DNA of 64,000 bases from Georgenia sp. SYP-B2076 (GTDB taxonomy: Bacteria > Actinomycetota > Actinomycetes > Actinomycetales > Actinomycetaceae): the NCBI RefSeq assembly GCF_003991205.1, contig NZ_RXOZ01000034.1, positions 124,001 through 188,000 on the forward strand, in the 5' to 3' direction. The notes beneath the pieces were generated by a model. It was given only the letters and a program-made list of their open reading frames with translations, did not search any database and had not been told where the DNA came from. Of the stretch, positions 27,342 through 36,714 are shown in pieces. The first letter of the stretch is position 1. Each line of letters starts with the position of its first letter. Made by a program: the position numbers and the translations under genes.

Positions 27342-28220
27342 ATGACCACCGCCCCGACCGTCACCGCCGCCACCACACCAGCGCCGGCAGCCCGGGCGCG
27401 CCGCAAGCGGTCGCGCTCCACCGCGGTGCGCATGGTGATCGCCGTCGCGGCGACCTTCTTCTTCGTCGCCCCGATCTACTGGATGGTCGCGACGGCGTTC
27501 AAGACGGGGAACCAGGCGTTCGCCGCGCATCCGGTGCTGATCTTCACCCCCACGCTGGAGAACTTCCGCGGGGTCCTCGCCGGCAGCGCGTTCGGCTACG
27601 CGGTCATCAACAGCATCCAGGTCTCGGTCCTGTCGTCGTTGTTCGCCGTGATGCTCGGTTCCGGGATCGCCTACCCGCTGGCCCGGTTCCCGTTCCGGGG
27701 GGACAAGCACGTCAGGACCTGGATCATCTCGCTGCGCATCGTGCCGCCCGTGGTCACGATCATCCCGCTGTTCCTCATGATGCGGGCGGTCGGCCTCACC
27801 GGGACCCTGACGTCGATCATCATCCTGCACACCTTCATGAACCTGCCCCTGGCGGTGTGGCTGCTCCAGGGCTTCTACGCCGACGTGCCCAAGGAGATCG
27901 AGGAGGCGGCCCACATCGACGGCCTGGGCCCCCTGGGCGGGTTCCTGCGCATCGTGCTTCCCCTGGCGATGCCGGGTGTCGCATCAACGTTGCTGCTCAG
28001 CTTCGTCTTCTCCTGGAACGAGTTCCTCTTCGCGAACATCCTCTCCGGCGCGAACACCCGCACCGCCACCGTCGCGCTGACCGAGTTCACCACCCCTGTC
28101 GGCACCGACTGGGTGCGCATCATGGCGGCCGGCGTCGTCGTCGCCGTCCCCGTGTGGCTCGCCGCGCTCGCCGCGCAGAAGTACCTGGTCCGCGGGCTCA
28201 GCTTCGGCGCTGTGAAATGA
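27342..28220 (+). CDS. ABC sugar permease, second subunit (MalG/UgpE type)
   Basis: 292 residues, six membrane segments, EAA loop KEIEEAAHIDGLGPLGGFL. It pairs with the preceding permease. No ATP-binding subunit is encoded in the operon, which is usual for CUT1 systems of actinobacteria that share a MsiK-type ATPase encoded elsewhere. Confidence 0.92.
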   Translation: MTTAPTVTAATTPAPAARARRKRSRSTAVRMVIAVAATFFFVAPIYWMVATAFKTGNQAFAAHPVLIFTPTLENFRGVLAGSAFGYAVINSIQVSVLSSLFAVMLGSGIAYPLARFPFRGDKHVRTWIISLRIVPPVVTIIPLFLMMRAVGLTGTLTSIIILHTFMNLPLAVWLLQGFYADVPKEIEEAAHIDGLGPLGGFLRIVLPLAMPGVASTLLLSFVFSWNEFLFANILSGANTRTATVALTEFTTPVGTDWVRIMAAGVVVAVPVWLAALAAQKYLVRGLSFGAVK

Positions 28221-28273
28221 CGCCGCCACCCCCGCACACATCCACCCCCGCAACACCCACCCGCGAGGAAGCC

Positions 28274-29137
28274 ATGGCCGACGACCGGTTCCGTTACTCC
28301 TACAACTCACTGGTCTACTACGAGGAGGACACGGCGACGTCCGTGGACCGCGTGGCACGGTTCGGCTACGACGCGATCGAGATCGTCGGCGAGCCCAGCA
28401 GGATCGACGCCAAGCAGGTCGCCAGGCTGACGAAGGGCGCGGGCATCGGCGTGAGCAGCATCTGCTCCATCTACACCGCCGATCGTGACCTCGTCCACCC
28501 CGACCCCGACTCGCGCCGGGCCGCGATCCGGTACGTCAAGGACCTCGTCGACTTCGCCGCGACCATGGAGTGCCCCACCGTCGTGCTCCATCCCACCGCC
28601 AACGGCAAGACGCAGCCGCTCGCCGACCCCGCCGAGGAGTGGAAGTGGGCCGTCGAGAGCATCCGCACCGTGGGCGAGTACGCCGCGGGGCGTGGCGTCA
28701 GCTTCTCCCTCGAGGCCTGGAACCGCTACGAGACCTACTTCGTGAACCGCCTCGAGCAGGCACGCCGGCTGTGGAAGGAGACCGAGCTGACCAACGGCGG
28801 CGTGCAGGGCGACACCTTCCACATGAACATCGAGGAGGTCTCGATCCCCGACGCGTTCCGCGCGAGCGAGGGCGTCCTGCAGCACGTCCACCTCGCCGAC
28901 GCCGACCGGACCGCCCCGGGCGGCGCGCACATCGACTTCGAGCCCATCCTCGAGGCGCTGCTGGACATCGGCTACGACAAGTACGTGGCCTTCGAGCTCC
29001 TTCCCGCCATGGCGGACCCGTTCGCCTCCGGGCGCCACGAGGAGTTCTTCGACCGCTACACCGAGCGCGCGATCCGGTACCTGCGCGCCGTCGAGGACCA
29101 GGTCCGTACGCGCCGCGAGCTGGCCGGGAGGGCATGA
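28274..29137 (+). CDS. Sugar phosphate isomerase/epimerase (AP-endonuclease-2 TIM barrel), first copy
   Basis: 287 residues. TIM-barrel metal ligands appear in FSLEAWNRYETYF (Glu), QGDTFHMNIEE (Asp, His) and VAFELLP (Glu). The pattern is that of the xylose-isomerase-like/ketose 3-epimerase family. The ATG at 28274 follows GAGGAAG. It is the fifth gene of the operon, 1 nt from the next epimerase. Substrate not determinable. The presence of two paralogues in tandem suggests a heteromeric enzyme or two successive epimerisations (inference). Confidence 0.85.
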   Translation: MADDRFRYSYNSLVYYEEDTATSVDRVARFGYDAIEIVGEPSRIDAKQVARLTKGAGIGVSSICSIYTADRDLVHPDPDSRRAAIRYVKDLVDFAATMECPTVVLHPTANGKTQPLADPAEEWKWAVESIRTVGEYAAGRGVSFSLEAWNRYETYFVNRLEQARRLWKETELTNGGVQGDTFHMNIEEVSIPDAFRASEGVLQHVHLADADRTAPGGAHIDFEPILEALLDIGYDKYVAFELLPAMADPFASGRHEEFFDRYTERAIRYLRAVEDQVRTRRELAGRA

Positions 29138-29138
29138 G

Positions 29139-30014
29139 ATGGGCGCGGAACGCACCATCCCGCTCGGACTGAGCACCTTCGTCCTCGCCTCGCCCTTCTC
29201 CGACACGGACGTCGGCCTGTTCGAGAAGGTCCGGGGCTTCGGGTACGACCAGGTCGAGGTCTGCATCGAGGACCCCGCCGTCCTCACCGCCCGCACGGTC
29301 CAGCGGGCCGCGGCCGACCAGGGCCTGGGCGTGCTGGTCTGCGGGGCCTTCGGGCCGGACCGGGACGTCTCCAGCGACGACCCGGCGCGCCGCCGGGGCG
29401 GCCTGGACTACCTCCGCCAGTGCGTCGACTTCGCCGCCGAGGTGGGCAGCCCATGGGTGAGCGGCCCGATGTATGCCACGACCGGGCAGGCGCGCATGCT
29501 GGAACCGGCGGAGCGCCGGGCGCAGTGGGACCGTGCGGTCGAGAGCCTGCGGGAGGTCGGCGGGCTCGCCCGTGGGTCGGGGGTCGGCCTCGCGATCGAA
29601 CCGCTGAATCGCTTCGAGACGGACCTGGTCAACACGGTGGAGCAGGGGGTGCGGCTCTGCCGCGACATCGGTCGGGACAACGTGGGCCTCATGCTCGACA
29701 CGTTTCACATGAACATCGAGGAGCGGCACCTTCCCGACGCCATCCGAGCGGCGGCCCCGCACGTCTTCCACTTCCAGGCCTCCGAGAACGACCGGGGCAC
29801 CCCCGGCTCGGGACACACCGACTGGGACGGCGTGGTCCGGGCGCTCCGGGACATCGACTACGCCGGCAGCGTCGTGGTGGAGTCGTTCCTCCCCACGGTC
29901 AAGGAGATTGCGCGCGCCGTGTCCCTGTGGCGACCGGTCGCGGAGTCCATGGACGCTCTGGCCGAGGACTCGGTGACGTTCCTGCAGCCCCTGCTTCGCG
30001 CCGGCGGCTCCTGA
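29139..30014 (+). CDS. Sugar phosphate isomerase/epimerase (ketose 3-epimerase-like), second copy
   Basis: 291 residues. Ligands: GLAIEPLNRFETDLVN (Glu), GLMLDTFHMNIEE (Asp, His), FHFQASENDRGTPGSGHTDW (His, Arg) and VVVESF (Glu). This set closely follows D-tagatose/D-psicose 3-epimerase enzymes, so C3 epimerisation of a free ketose is the best guess. It ends the left carbohydrate operon, just before the 22-bp inverted repeat. Confidence 0.87.
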   Translation: MGAERTIPLGLSTFVLASPFSDTDVGLFEKVRGFGYDQVEVCIEDPAVLTARTVQRAAADQGLGVLVCGAFGPDRDVSSDDPARRRGGLDYLRQCVDFAAEVGSPWVSGPMYATTGQARMLEPAERRAQWDRAVESLREVGGLARGSGVGLAIEPLNRFETDLVNTVEQGVRLCRDIGRDNVGLMLDTFHMNIEERHLPDAIRAAAPHVFHFQASENDRGTPGSGHTDWDGVVRALRDIDYAGSVVVESFLPTVKEIARAVSLWRPVAESMDALAEDSVTFLQPLLRAGGS

Positions 30015-30100
30015 GGGGGAACGGGTTCGGCCCCCGACCGCCGCCGTCGCACGCGGCCGGCGCGGCGCCGCCGGACGCATGATCGCCTCCCCTCCCTTGC

Positions 30101-30168
30101 CGCCGAGAGGTCAAGTACTCGCCACGAGAGACCGTCTCCTCACGCTGCGAGTACTTGACCTCTCGGCG
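30101..30168. repeat. Perfect 22-bp inverted repeat (GGTCAAGTACTC family) between convergent operons
   Basis: Arms 30101-30122 and 30147-30168 are exact reverse complements, and each contains GAGAGGTCAAGTACTCGC or its complement. The 24-nt loop itself contains GAGACcGTCTC. It lies midway between the ends of the two carbohydrate loci. The core recurs at 38.6-38.7, 52.5 and 55.6 kb. It may terminate both transcripts, although there is no T-run. Confidence 0.8.
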
Positions 30169-30196
30169 AGGTGGGGGAAGAGGCTGCGCGGTCCGT

Positions 30197-31201
30197 TCAG
30201 CGGGCGCTGAACGCGGCGTCGAAGGCCGACGTCGGCTGCTCGAACGCCATCCGCCGGATGAACGCCAGCGCCTCCGGGGCGCCGACCAGCCGGTCCATCC
30301 CGGCGTCCTCCCACTCCACGGAGATCGGGCCGTCGTAGTCGATGGTGTTGAGCATGCGGAAGGAGTCCTCCCAGGGCACGTCCCCGCGCCCGGTGGAGAC
30401 GAAGTCCCAGCCGCGGCGGGGGTCCCCCCAGGGCAGGTGGGAGCCGAGGCGCCCGTTGCGCCCGTTGCCCACGCGGCGCTTCGCGTCCTTGCAGTCCACG
30501 TGGTAGATCCGGTCCTTGAAGTCCCACATGAAGCCGACCGTGTCGAGGTCCTGCCACACGAAGTGGCTGGGGTCCCAGTTCAGGCCGAAGGCCTCGCGGT
30601 GCCCGATGGCCTCGAGCGTGCGCACCGTGGTCCAGTAGTCGTAGGCGATCTCGGAGGGGTGGACCTCGTGGGCGAAACGCACGCCCACCTCGTCGAAGAC
30701 GTCGAGGATCGGGTTCCACCGGTCGGCGAAGTCCTGGTAGCCGGCGTCGATCCACTCCGCCTTCACCGGCGGGAACATCGCCACGTACTTCCAGATCGAC
30801 GAGCCGGTGAACCCGACAACCGTCTTGACGCCGAGCCTCGCCGCGGTGCGCGCGGTCAGCTTCATCTCCTCCGCGGCGCGCCGGCGGACCCCCTCGGGGT
30901 CGCCGTCGCCCCACACCACGTCCGGGAGCATGTCGCGGTGGCGCGCGTCGATCGGGTCGTCGCACACCGCCTGGCCCTTGAGGTGGTTCGAGATCGCGTA
31001 GACCTTCAGGCCGTGGCGGTCGAGCAGGTCCAGCTTGCCCTGGATGTAGTCGTCGTCCTCCGCGCCCCGCCAGGGGTCCAGGTGGTCGCCCCAGCAGGCG
31101 ATCTCGAGCCCGTCGTAGCCCCACCCGGAGGCCAGCCGGGCCACCTCCTCCAGTGGCAGGTCCGCCCACTGACCGGTGAACAACGTGACGGGTCGTGCCA
31201 T
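30197..31201 (-). CDS. Sugar phosphate isomerase/epimerase (TIM barrel) of right carbohydrate locus
   Basis: 334 residues. Metal-ligand motifs: [15 protein letters not shown] (Glu), [12 protein letters not shown] (Asp, His), [10 protein letters not shown] and ISVEWEDAG (Glu). These larger TIM-barrel enzymes usually accompany Gfo/Idh/MocA dehydrogenases, as here (10 bp downstream of one), in inositol or keto-sugar breakdown. The ATG at 31201 has GAGGAGACAGCC ahead. It is the last gene of the leftward operon. Confidence 0.88.
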   Translation of the reverse strand: MARPVTLFTGQWADLPLEEVARLASGWGYDGLEIACWGDHLDPWRGAEDDDYIQGKLDLLDRHGLKVYAISNHLKGQAVCDDPIDARHRDMLPDVVWGDGDPEGVRRRAAEEMKLTARTAARLGVKTVVGFTGSSIWKYVAMFPPVKAEWIDAGYQDFADRWNPILDVFDEVGVRFAHEVHPSEIAYDYWTTVRTLEAIGHREAFGLNWDPSHFVWQDLDTVGFMWDFKDRIYHVDCKDAKRRVGNGRNGRLGSHLPWGDPRRGWDFVSTGRGDVPWEDSFRMLNTIDYDGPISVEWEDAGMDRLVGAPEALAFIRRMAFEQPTSAFDAAFSAR

Positions 31202-31211
31202 GGCTGTCTCC

Positions 31212-32519
31212 TCATTGGGTGAGGTCGGGTTCGGCTGCGTCGCCGGACCCGACGGCGGTTCCACCGGCGGTCGCCGATCCACTGACACTCCCGGCGGCGG
31301 CCCGGGCGGCGGTGGACCCCGCGGGGGTGCCCGCGTCGTCGTCCGCACGGACCTGGGTGAACACGCTGGACGCGGCGGCGGAGCGTTCGACGGCGTCGAG
31401 GACCCGCTGCACGGCCAGCCCGTCCTCGAAGGACGGCGTGGGCTGCTCCCCCGCGGCGAGCGCCCCCACGAGGTCGACCACCTGGTGCGTGAAGGCGTGC
31501 TCGTACCCGAGGCCGTGGCCGGCGGGCCACCACGCCCCGACATAGGGGTGGACCGGCTCGGTGACGACGATGCGCCGGAAGCCGGCCGTCAGGTCCTCGT
31601 CCACGGCGTCGAAGTACTGCAGGACGTTCATGTCCTCGAAGTCGAACGCGACGGCGCCCAGTGAGCCGGTCACCTCGATCCGCATGGCGTTCTTGCGACC
31701 CCACGCGAACCGGGTGGCCTCGAAGACGGCCGGGGCGCCGCCGCTGAGCCGGGCGAGGAATGAGGCGGCGTCGTCGACGGTGACGGGCCCCCGCTCGGTG
31801 CCGGCGGTGCCGTGCAGGCCGTCGGAGCTCTCGGCCACCGGCCGCTCGTGGACGAAGGTGTCGAGCATCGCGGAGACACCCACCACCCGCTGCCCGGTGA
31901 TGAACTGCGCGAGGTCGACGATGTGGGCGCCGATGTCCCCCAGCGCCCCCGAGCCCGCCTGCTCCTTGTCGAGGCGCCAGGAGAGCGGGGCGTCGGGGTC
32001 CGCGAGCCAGTCCTGCAGGTACTGGGCGCGGACCTGGCGGATCGTGCCGAGGCGCCCGTCGGCGACCAGCTGCCGGGCCAGCGCCACCGCCGGCACCCGG
32101 CGGTAGCTGAAGCCCACCATGGCGCGGACGCCCGACGGCGCCGCCGCCCGGGCCGCCGCGGCCATCGCCTCCGCCTCGGCGAGGGTGTTGGCCATGGGCT
32201 TCTCGACAAGCACGTGCTTGCCGGCCTCCAGCGCGGCGACGGCGATCTCGGCGTGCGTGCTGCCGGGTGAGCAGATGTCCACCAGGCCGACGTCGTCGCG
32301 CTCGAGGACCCGGCGCCAGTCGGTCTCGGCGTCGGCCCAGCCCAGCCGGGCCGCGGCCGCCGCCGCCCGGGCGCCGTCCCGCCCGACCAGGACGGTCATC
32401 TCCGGCGTCATGGGCAGGTCGAAGAAGCGGGGGGCCACCCGCCACGCCTGGGAGTGGGCGCGCCCCATGAAGGCGTACCCGATCATCGCCACCCCGAGCC
32501 TGCGTCGTTCCTCGCTCAT
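31212..32519 (-). CDS. Gfo/Idh/MocA family NAD(P)-dependent oxidoreductase
   Basis: 435 residues. The N-terminal Rossmann fold ([16 protein letters not shown]) carries the family hallmark [15 protein letters not shown]. The catalytic-region motif [19 protein letters not shown] follows in the C-terminal alpha/beta domain. An Ala/Gly/Ser tail of ~40 residues is extra. Inositol 2-dehydrogenase-like or glucose-fructose-type chemistry is expected. In this operon it would oxidise the sugar imported by the CUT2 transporter, feeding the isomerase encoded next. Confidence 0.88.
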   Translation of the reverse strand: MSEERRRLGVAMIGYAFMGRAHSQAWRVAPRFFDLPMTPEMTVLVGRDGARAAAAAARLGWADAETDWRRVLERDDVGLVDICSPGSTHAEIAVAALEAGKHVLVEKPMANTLAEAEAMAAAARAAAPSGVRAMVGFSYRRVPAVALARQLVADGRLGTIRQVRAQYLQDWLADPDAPLSWRLDKEQAGSGALGDIGAHIVDLAQFITGQRVVGVSAMLDTFVHERPVAESSDGLHGTAGTERGPVTVDDAASFLARLSGGAPAVFEATRFAWGRKNAMRIEVTGSLGAVAFDFEDMNVLQYFDAVDEDLTAGFRRIVVTEPVHPYVGAWWPAGHGLGYEHAFTHQVVDLVGALAAGEQPTPSFEDGLAVQRVLDAVERSAAASSVFTQVRADDDAGTPAGSTAARAAAGSVSGSATAGGTAVGSGDAAEPDLTQ

Positions 32520-32606
32520 CGGACCACTCCTCGTTCGTTGTTCCGGCGGGCCGGCCGGCAGGCGCGGGCCCGGCCCGCGGGGCCGCGGCGCGCCGTCTGG
32601 CCCGGG

Positions 32607-33665
32607 TCAGGACTCGAAGGCCGCCGGCAGGTACGTGTCGACGTTGTCCTTGGTCACGACGGGCGCGTACAGCTGGACCTTGCGCGGGACCTCGACCTCG
32701 ACCAGGTCGCCCAGCGCCTTGCCCTGGACCAGCAGGCGGGCCAGCCGGATGCCGTCGGCCGCCTGGGTGGCCGGGTAGATGACCGTGGCCTCGACGACGG
32801 AGTCACCGGACTGGATCTCGCGCATCATGTTGGCCGAGCCGGCGCCGCCGACCATGAAGAACTCGTCCCGCCCGGCGTTCTCGATGGCGGCCAGGACGCC
32901 CACGCCCTGGTCGTCGTCGTGGTTCCAGATCGCGTCGATCTTCGGCGCGGCCTGGAGCAGGTTCGCCGCGGCGGACTCGCCGCCCTGGACGGTGAAGTCC
33001 GCGGCGACCCGGTTGGAGACGTCGAGCCCGCAGTCGGACAGCGCGTCGGCGAAGCCCTTGCTGCGGTCCTGGGTCAGCGGCAGGTTGTCGATGCCGGCGA
33101 TCTCGGCGACGACGGCGTCGGGCTTGTCCTTCAGCCGGTCGCAGATGTAGGTGCCGGCGCTCACGCCCATGCCGTAGTTGTCGCCGAGCACGGTGGTGCG
33201 GGCGGCGAAGGGGCTGGTGAACTCGCGGTCGACGTTGACCACGGTGATGCCGGCGTCCATGGCCTTGGTGGCCACCTCGGTCAGCGCCGCGCCGTCGAAG
33301 GGCAGGAGCACGATGGCGTCGACCTTGTCGTTGATGAACGTCTCGATCTGGCTGATCTGGAGGTTGACGTCGTTGGTGCCCTCGGCGACCCGGAGGTCGA
33401 CGTCGCCGTACTTGTCCGCCTCGGCCTGCGCCGCAGAGGTGATGGCGCCCATCCAGCCGTGGTCGGCGGCCGGTGCCGAGAAGCCGATGGTGACGGTCTT
33501 GCCGGTCTCGTCGTTGCCGCCGGCGGGCGCCGAGGCCGCGGCGCCGCCGTTGCTGGTGGGGCTCGCGGCGGGTTCGTTCGAGGTGCAGCCGGCGACCACG
33601 ACGGCGGCCGCGGCGGCGAGCCCGGCGGTGGCCACGAGGCGACGGCGGAACTGGGGTGCGGACAT
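32607..33665 (-). CDS. CUT2-type ABC sugar-binding lipoprotein (ribose/inositol-like)
   Basis: 352 residues. The signal ends at the lipobox VAGC (Cys ~27), followed by a Ser/Asn/Ala spacer. The mature part is a periplasmic-binding-protein-like domain (TVTIGFSAPAADHGWMGAI ... DAIVLLPFDGAALTEVA ... AIWNHDDDQGVGVL), of the RbsB/rhizopine-binding class. It is third in the ATPase-permease-binding protein order of the leftward operon. A 36-bp tandem repeat separates it from the permease gene. Confidence 0.9.
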   Translation of the reverse strand: MSAPQFRRRLVATAGLAAAAAVVVAGCTSNEPAASPTSNGGAAASAPAGGNDETGKTVTIGFSAPAADHGWMGAITSAAQAEADKYGDVDLRVAEGTNDVNLQISQIETFINDKVDAIVLLPFDGAALTEVATKAMDAGITVVNVDREFTSPFAARTTVLGDNYGMGVSAGTYICDRLKDKPDAVVAEIAGIDNLPLTQDRSKGFADALSDCGLDVSNRVAADFTVQGGESAAANLLQAAPKIDAIWNHDDDQGVGVLAAIENAGRDEFFMVGGAGSANMMREIQSGDSVVEATVIYPATQAADGIRLARLLVQGKALGDLVEVEVPRKVQLYAPVVTKDNVDTYLPAAFES

Positions 33666-33699
33666 GACGCTCCTCCTTGAGCGGGCGCCCCGGCGGGTG

Positions 33700-33784
33700 C
33701 CGGTGCGGGGGTGGACGGCGGTGGTGCCGGTGGTGCCGGTGCGGGGGTGGACGGCGGTGGTGCCGGTGGTGCCGGTGCGGGGGT
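33700..33784. repeat. 36-bp tandem repeat (2.4 copies) inside the CUT2 operon
   Basis: Unit CCGGTGCGGGGGTGGACGGC… begins at 33700, 33736 and 33772. It lies in the 163-bp gap between permease and binding-protein genes. On the transcribed strand it is strongly C-rich (CCACC/CCCCC runs). It could affect mRNA stability or the ratio of binding protein to permease. Confidence 0.75.
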
Positions 33785-33828
33785 ACGGCGGCGCTGGGGC
33801 TGGGCGGCGGACAGCAGGTGGGGCGGGG

Positions 33829-34935
33829 TCAGGTGGCGCGGGCGCGCGTGGCGAAGCGCTGCTGGAGCAGCACCGCGGCGACGATGATCACGCCCTTCGC
33901 GACGGACTGCGCGGAGATGGACAGGTTGTTCTGCGTGAAGACGTTGGTGAGCGTGGAGAAGATCAGGACGCCGAAGACGGTGCCGACGATGGTGCCGCGG
34001 CCGCCGATGAGGAGCGTCCCGCCGACCACGACGGCGGCGATGGCGTCGAGCTCGTAGAGCTGGCCGTTGGTGGAGGACCCGGCCGTGGTGCGGGCCAGCA
34101 TCATGACGGCGCCGATGCCGGCAGACAGGCCCGCGAGGGCGTAGAGGTACATGGTGTGGCGCTGGACCTTGATCCCGGCCAGGCGGGCCGCCTCCGGGTT
34201 GCCGCCCACGGCCACGGTGCGCCGGCCGAACGTGGTCCGGCCCAGCAGCACCCACCCCGCCACGGCGACCACGACGAAGATCCAGACGAGCACCGGGATG
34301 CCGAGCAGGTCCGCGCGGAAAAAGTCCAGGAATGGTCGCACGGTGACGATCTGCGTGCGCCGGTTGGAGATGATCTCGGCGACGCCGCGGGCGGCGACCA
34401 TCATCGCGAGGGTGGCGATGAACGCCACGACCCTGCCGTACGCAATCAGCACCCCGTTGACCAGCCCTGCCGCCGTGCCCACGATCAGCGCGGTGACCAC
34501 CATGACGAGCCAGTGGACCTCGGCGGCGTAGGTCTGGGTGGCCAGCGTCGAGGCCCACACCGTCGCCAGGCCCATGACCGAGCCGATCGACAGGTCGATC
34601 CCGCCGCCGGTAATCACGAAGGTCATGCCCACGCTCAGCACCCCGATGACGGCGGCCAGGCGCAGGATCGTCATGACGTTGTCGAGGCTGGCGAAGCGCT
34701 CCCCGGCGGTGACCACGCCGACCACGCAGAGCAGGACCAGGGCGATGACGAGGCCGAGGTTGCGGCCGAGCCCGAGCCCGCGCCCCCTCGCGCCGCCGCG
34801 GGTGGCGCCGGCGCCGCCCGCTGCCCCGCCGGCCGGGGATGCGGTGGCTCCCGGCGCCACCTCGGCGCCCGGCGGGAGCCAGTCGCGGTTGCCGGGCGGC
34901 AGGCCGGAGGGCGGCCCGGTGTTCTGCTCGGTCAT
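33829..34935 (-). CDS. CUT2-type ABC sugar permease (RbsC-like)
   Basis: 368 residues. An unusually long ~55-residue Pro/Gly/Ala-rich N-terminus precedes eight to ten membrane segments with family motifs GMTFVITGGGIDLSIGSVMG, FIATLAMM and GTLLIGGRGTIVGTVFG. The ATG overlaps the stop of the upstream ATPase gene (ATGA), so they are coupled. Confidence 0.92.
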   Translation of the reverse strand: MTEQNTGPPSGLPPGNRDWLPPGAEVAPGATASPAGGAAGGAGATRGGARGRGLGLGRNLGLVIALVLLCVVGVVTAGERFASLDNVMTILRLAAVIGVLSVGMTFVITGGGIDLSIGSVMGLATVWASTLATQTYAAEVHWLVMVVTALIVGTAAGLVNGVLIAYGRVVAFIATLAMMVAARGVAEIISNRRTQIVTVRPFLDFFRADLLGIPVLVWIFVVVAVAGWVLLGRTTFGRRTVAVGGNPEAARLAGIKVQRHTMYLYALAGLSAGIGAVMMLARTTAGSSTNGQLYELDAIAAVVVGGTLLIGGRGTIVGTVFGVLIFSTLTNVFTQNNLSISAQSVAKGVIIVAAVLLQQRFATRARAT

Positions 34936-36620
34936 GAGGGAGCTCCTTCCATGACGAGGTCGAGCACGCCGTGCTCGTCGATCTCGTCGGCCGGGCCGTG
35001 GTGGACCACCCGGCCGTCGGAGATGACGAGGACCTGGTCGGCGAGGCCCAGGACCTCCTCGATCTCGCTGGAGACGACCACGACGGCGGCGCCGCGGCGT
35101 GCGAGCTCGCGGACGAGCCCGTAGATCTCGGCGCGGGCGCCGACGTCGACGCCGCGCGTGGGCTCGTCCAGCAGCAGGACGGAGCAGCCGTGCACCAGCC
35201 ACCGCGCCAGCATCGCCTTCTGCTGGTTGCCGCCGGAGAGGGTGCGGGTGCGCCGGTCGGCGTCGCGCGGGGCCACCTCCAGCGCGCGGATCTGCTCCTC
35301 GGCGGCGGAGCGCTCGGCCGCCTCGTCGAGGAAGCCGCCGCGGGCGAAGCGCGCGAAGGAGGAGAGCGTGATGTTGCGGTAGACGGGCTCGTCGAGCAGG
35401 AGTCCCTGGCTCTTGCGCTCCTCGGGCGCCAGGCCGATCCCGTTCGCCACCGCGTCGGGCACCGAGCCCGGCCGCAGGCCGTGCCCGCGCACCTTCACGC
35501 CGCCCGACGTCGCCCGCCGGGCGCCGTAGACCGTCTCGAGGATCTCCGAACGCCCGGCCCCCACGAGGCCGGCGAGCCCGACCACCTCGCCGGCCCGCAC
35601 GGAGAAGCTCACGTTCGCGAACACACCGGCGAGGCCGAGGTTCTCCACCTCGAGGACGGTCGGCGCGCCGTCGAGGTCCGGGCGCTCCCCGCCGAGGACG
35701 CCCTCGAGGGTGCGGCCGGTCATGAGCCGGATCAGCTCCCTGGTGGGGGTGTCGGCCACCGCGAGCCCGGCGGCGACGGTGCGGCCGTCCTTGAGGACCG
35801 TGATCCGGTCACCGATCTCGCGGATCTCCTCCAGCCGGTGCGAGATGTAGATGACGGCCACGCCGGCGTCCGCGAGAGAGCGCACCACCCGGAAGAGGTT
35901 CTCCACCTCCTCGGGGTCCAGCACGGCGGACGGCTCGTCCATGACGATGACCTTCGCGTCGTGGGACAGCGCCCGTGCCATGGAGACGATCTGCTTCCCG
36001 GCCGCGGAGAGCCGCCCGACCTCACGCCCCGGCGGGATCTCGGTGTGCCCGAGGCGGGCGAGCAGCTCGCGGGTGCGCGCATGGGCGTCCCGGCGGCGCA
36101 GCAGGCCGCCGGAGGCCAGCTCGTGGCCGAGGTAGATGTTCTCCGCCACGGTGAGCCCGTCGACGACGTCGAGCTCCTGGTACATCGTCGCGATGCCGAG
36201 GTGCAGCGCCGCCACGGGCGTCGGGATGGTCACCGGTTCCCCGCGCCAGCGGATCTGGCCGGTGTCGGGCTGGTGCGCGCCGGAGAGGATCTTGATGAGC
36301 GTGGACTTCCCGGCGCCGTTCTGGCCGAGCAGGCAGTGCACCTCCCCGGCGCGGATGTCCAGGTCGACGCCGTCGAGCGCGCGGGCGCCGGGGAACGTCT
36401 TGACGATCCCGCGCATCTGCAGCAGCGACGCGTCTCCCGTGCGGTCGCCGTTGCGGCGGCCGCCGGTGTCGTTCGCGGCGCGTCCAGCGCCGTCGGCGGG
36501 GCCGTCCGCGACGCGTCCAGCGCCGTCCACGACCGCGCGGGCGCCCACGGACTCGCCGGCGCCCGCGACCTCACCGGCGCCCGCGACGTCAAAAGCGCCG
36601 GTGGAGCCCTCGTTGGCCAT
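34932..36620 (-). CDS. CUT2-type sugar ABC transporter ATPase (RbsA/MglA-like)
   Basis: 562 residues. A ~60-residue repetitive Ala/Gly/Val/Asp-rich N-terminal extension is followed by two ABC domains. The first has GQNGAGKSTLIKIL, LSAAGKQ and VIVMDEPSAVLDP. The second has a degenerate Walker A (GLVGAGRSEIL), LSGGNQQKAMLARWL and VLLLDEPTRGVDVG, the standard asymmetry of RbsA. It is first gene of the leftward operon and its ATG lies 6 nt after a -10 hexamer, so it is probably leaderless. Confidence 0.93.
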   Translation of the reverse strand: MANEGSTGAFDVAGAGEVAGAGESVGARAVVDGAGRVADGPADGAGRAANDTGGRRNGDRTGDASLLQMRGIVKTFPGARALDGVDLDIRAGEVHCLLGQNGAGKSTLIKILSGAHQPDTGQIRWRGEPVTIPTPVAALHLGIATMYQELDVVDGLTVAENIYLGHELASGGLLRRRDAHARTRELLARLGHTEIPPGREVGRLSAAGKQIVSMARALSHDAKVIVMDEPSAVLDPEEVENLFRVVRSLADAGVAVIYISHRLEEIREIGDRITVLKDGRTVAAGLAVADTPTRELIRLMTGRTLEGVLGGERPDLDGAPTVLEVENLGLAGVFANVSFSVRAGEVVGLAGLVGAGRSEILETVYGARRATSGGVKVRGHGLRPGSVPDAVANGIGLAPEERKSQGLLLDEPVYRNITLSSFARFARGGFLDEAAERSAAEEQIRALEVAPRDADRRTRTLSGGNQQKAMLARWLVHGCSVLLLDEPTRGVDVGARAEIYGLVRELARRGAAVVVVSSEIEEVLGLADQVLVISDGRVVHHGPADEIDEHGVLDLVMEGAPS

Positions 36621-36626
36621 GTGACG

Positions 36627-36654
36627 AACGTAACAGAGTTACGTCGAGGGTCAA
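36627..36654 (-). promoter_or_regulatory. Candidate leaderless promoter of CUT2 operon
   Basis: On the minus strand TTGACC (36649-36654) and TACGTT (36627-36632) are separated by 16 nt. The -10 lies 6 nt before ATG 36620, so transcription would start at or next to the start codon. Confidence 0.6.
36628..36644. promoter_or_regulatory. Candidate ROK operator, 17-bp palindrome
   Basis: ACGTAACAGAGTTACGT has perfect 7-bp arms and a 3-nt centre. It covers the -10 and most of the spacer of the operon promoter, between the operon and the divergent ROK gene: an ideal repressor site. Confidence 0.65.
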
Positions 36655-36714
36655 GCAAAAGATGCGTTCTGCACGCCGGACTAAGAGTAGATCCGGCACC
36701 GAAGGTGGTTGACT

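Noticed and set aside
26238-27914. 558-codon minus-strand open frame opposite the CUT1 permeases
   Set aside because: Extremely charged, no motif; the plus strand encodes obvious permeases with EAA loops.
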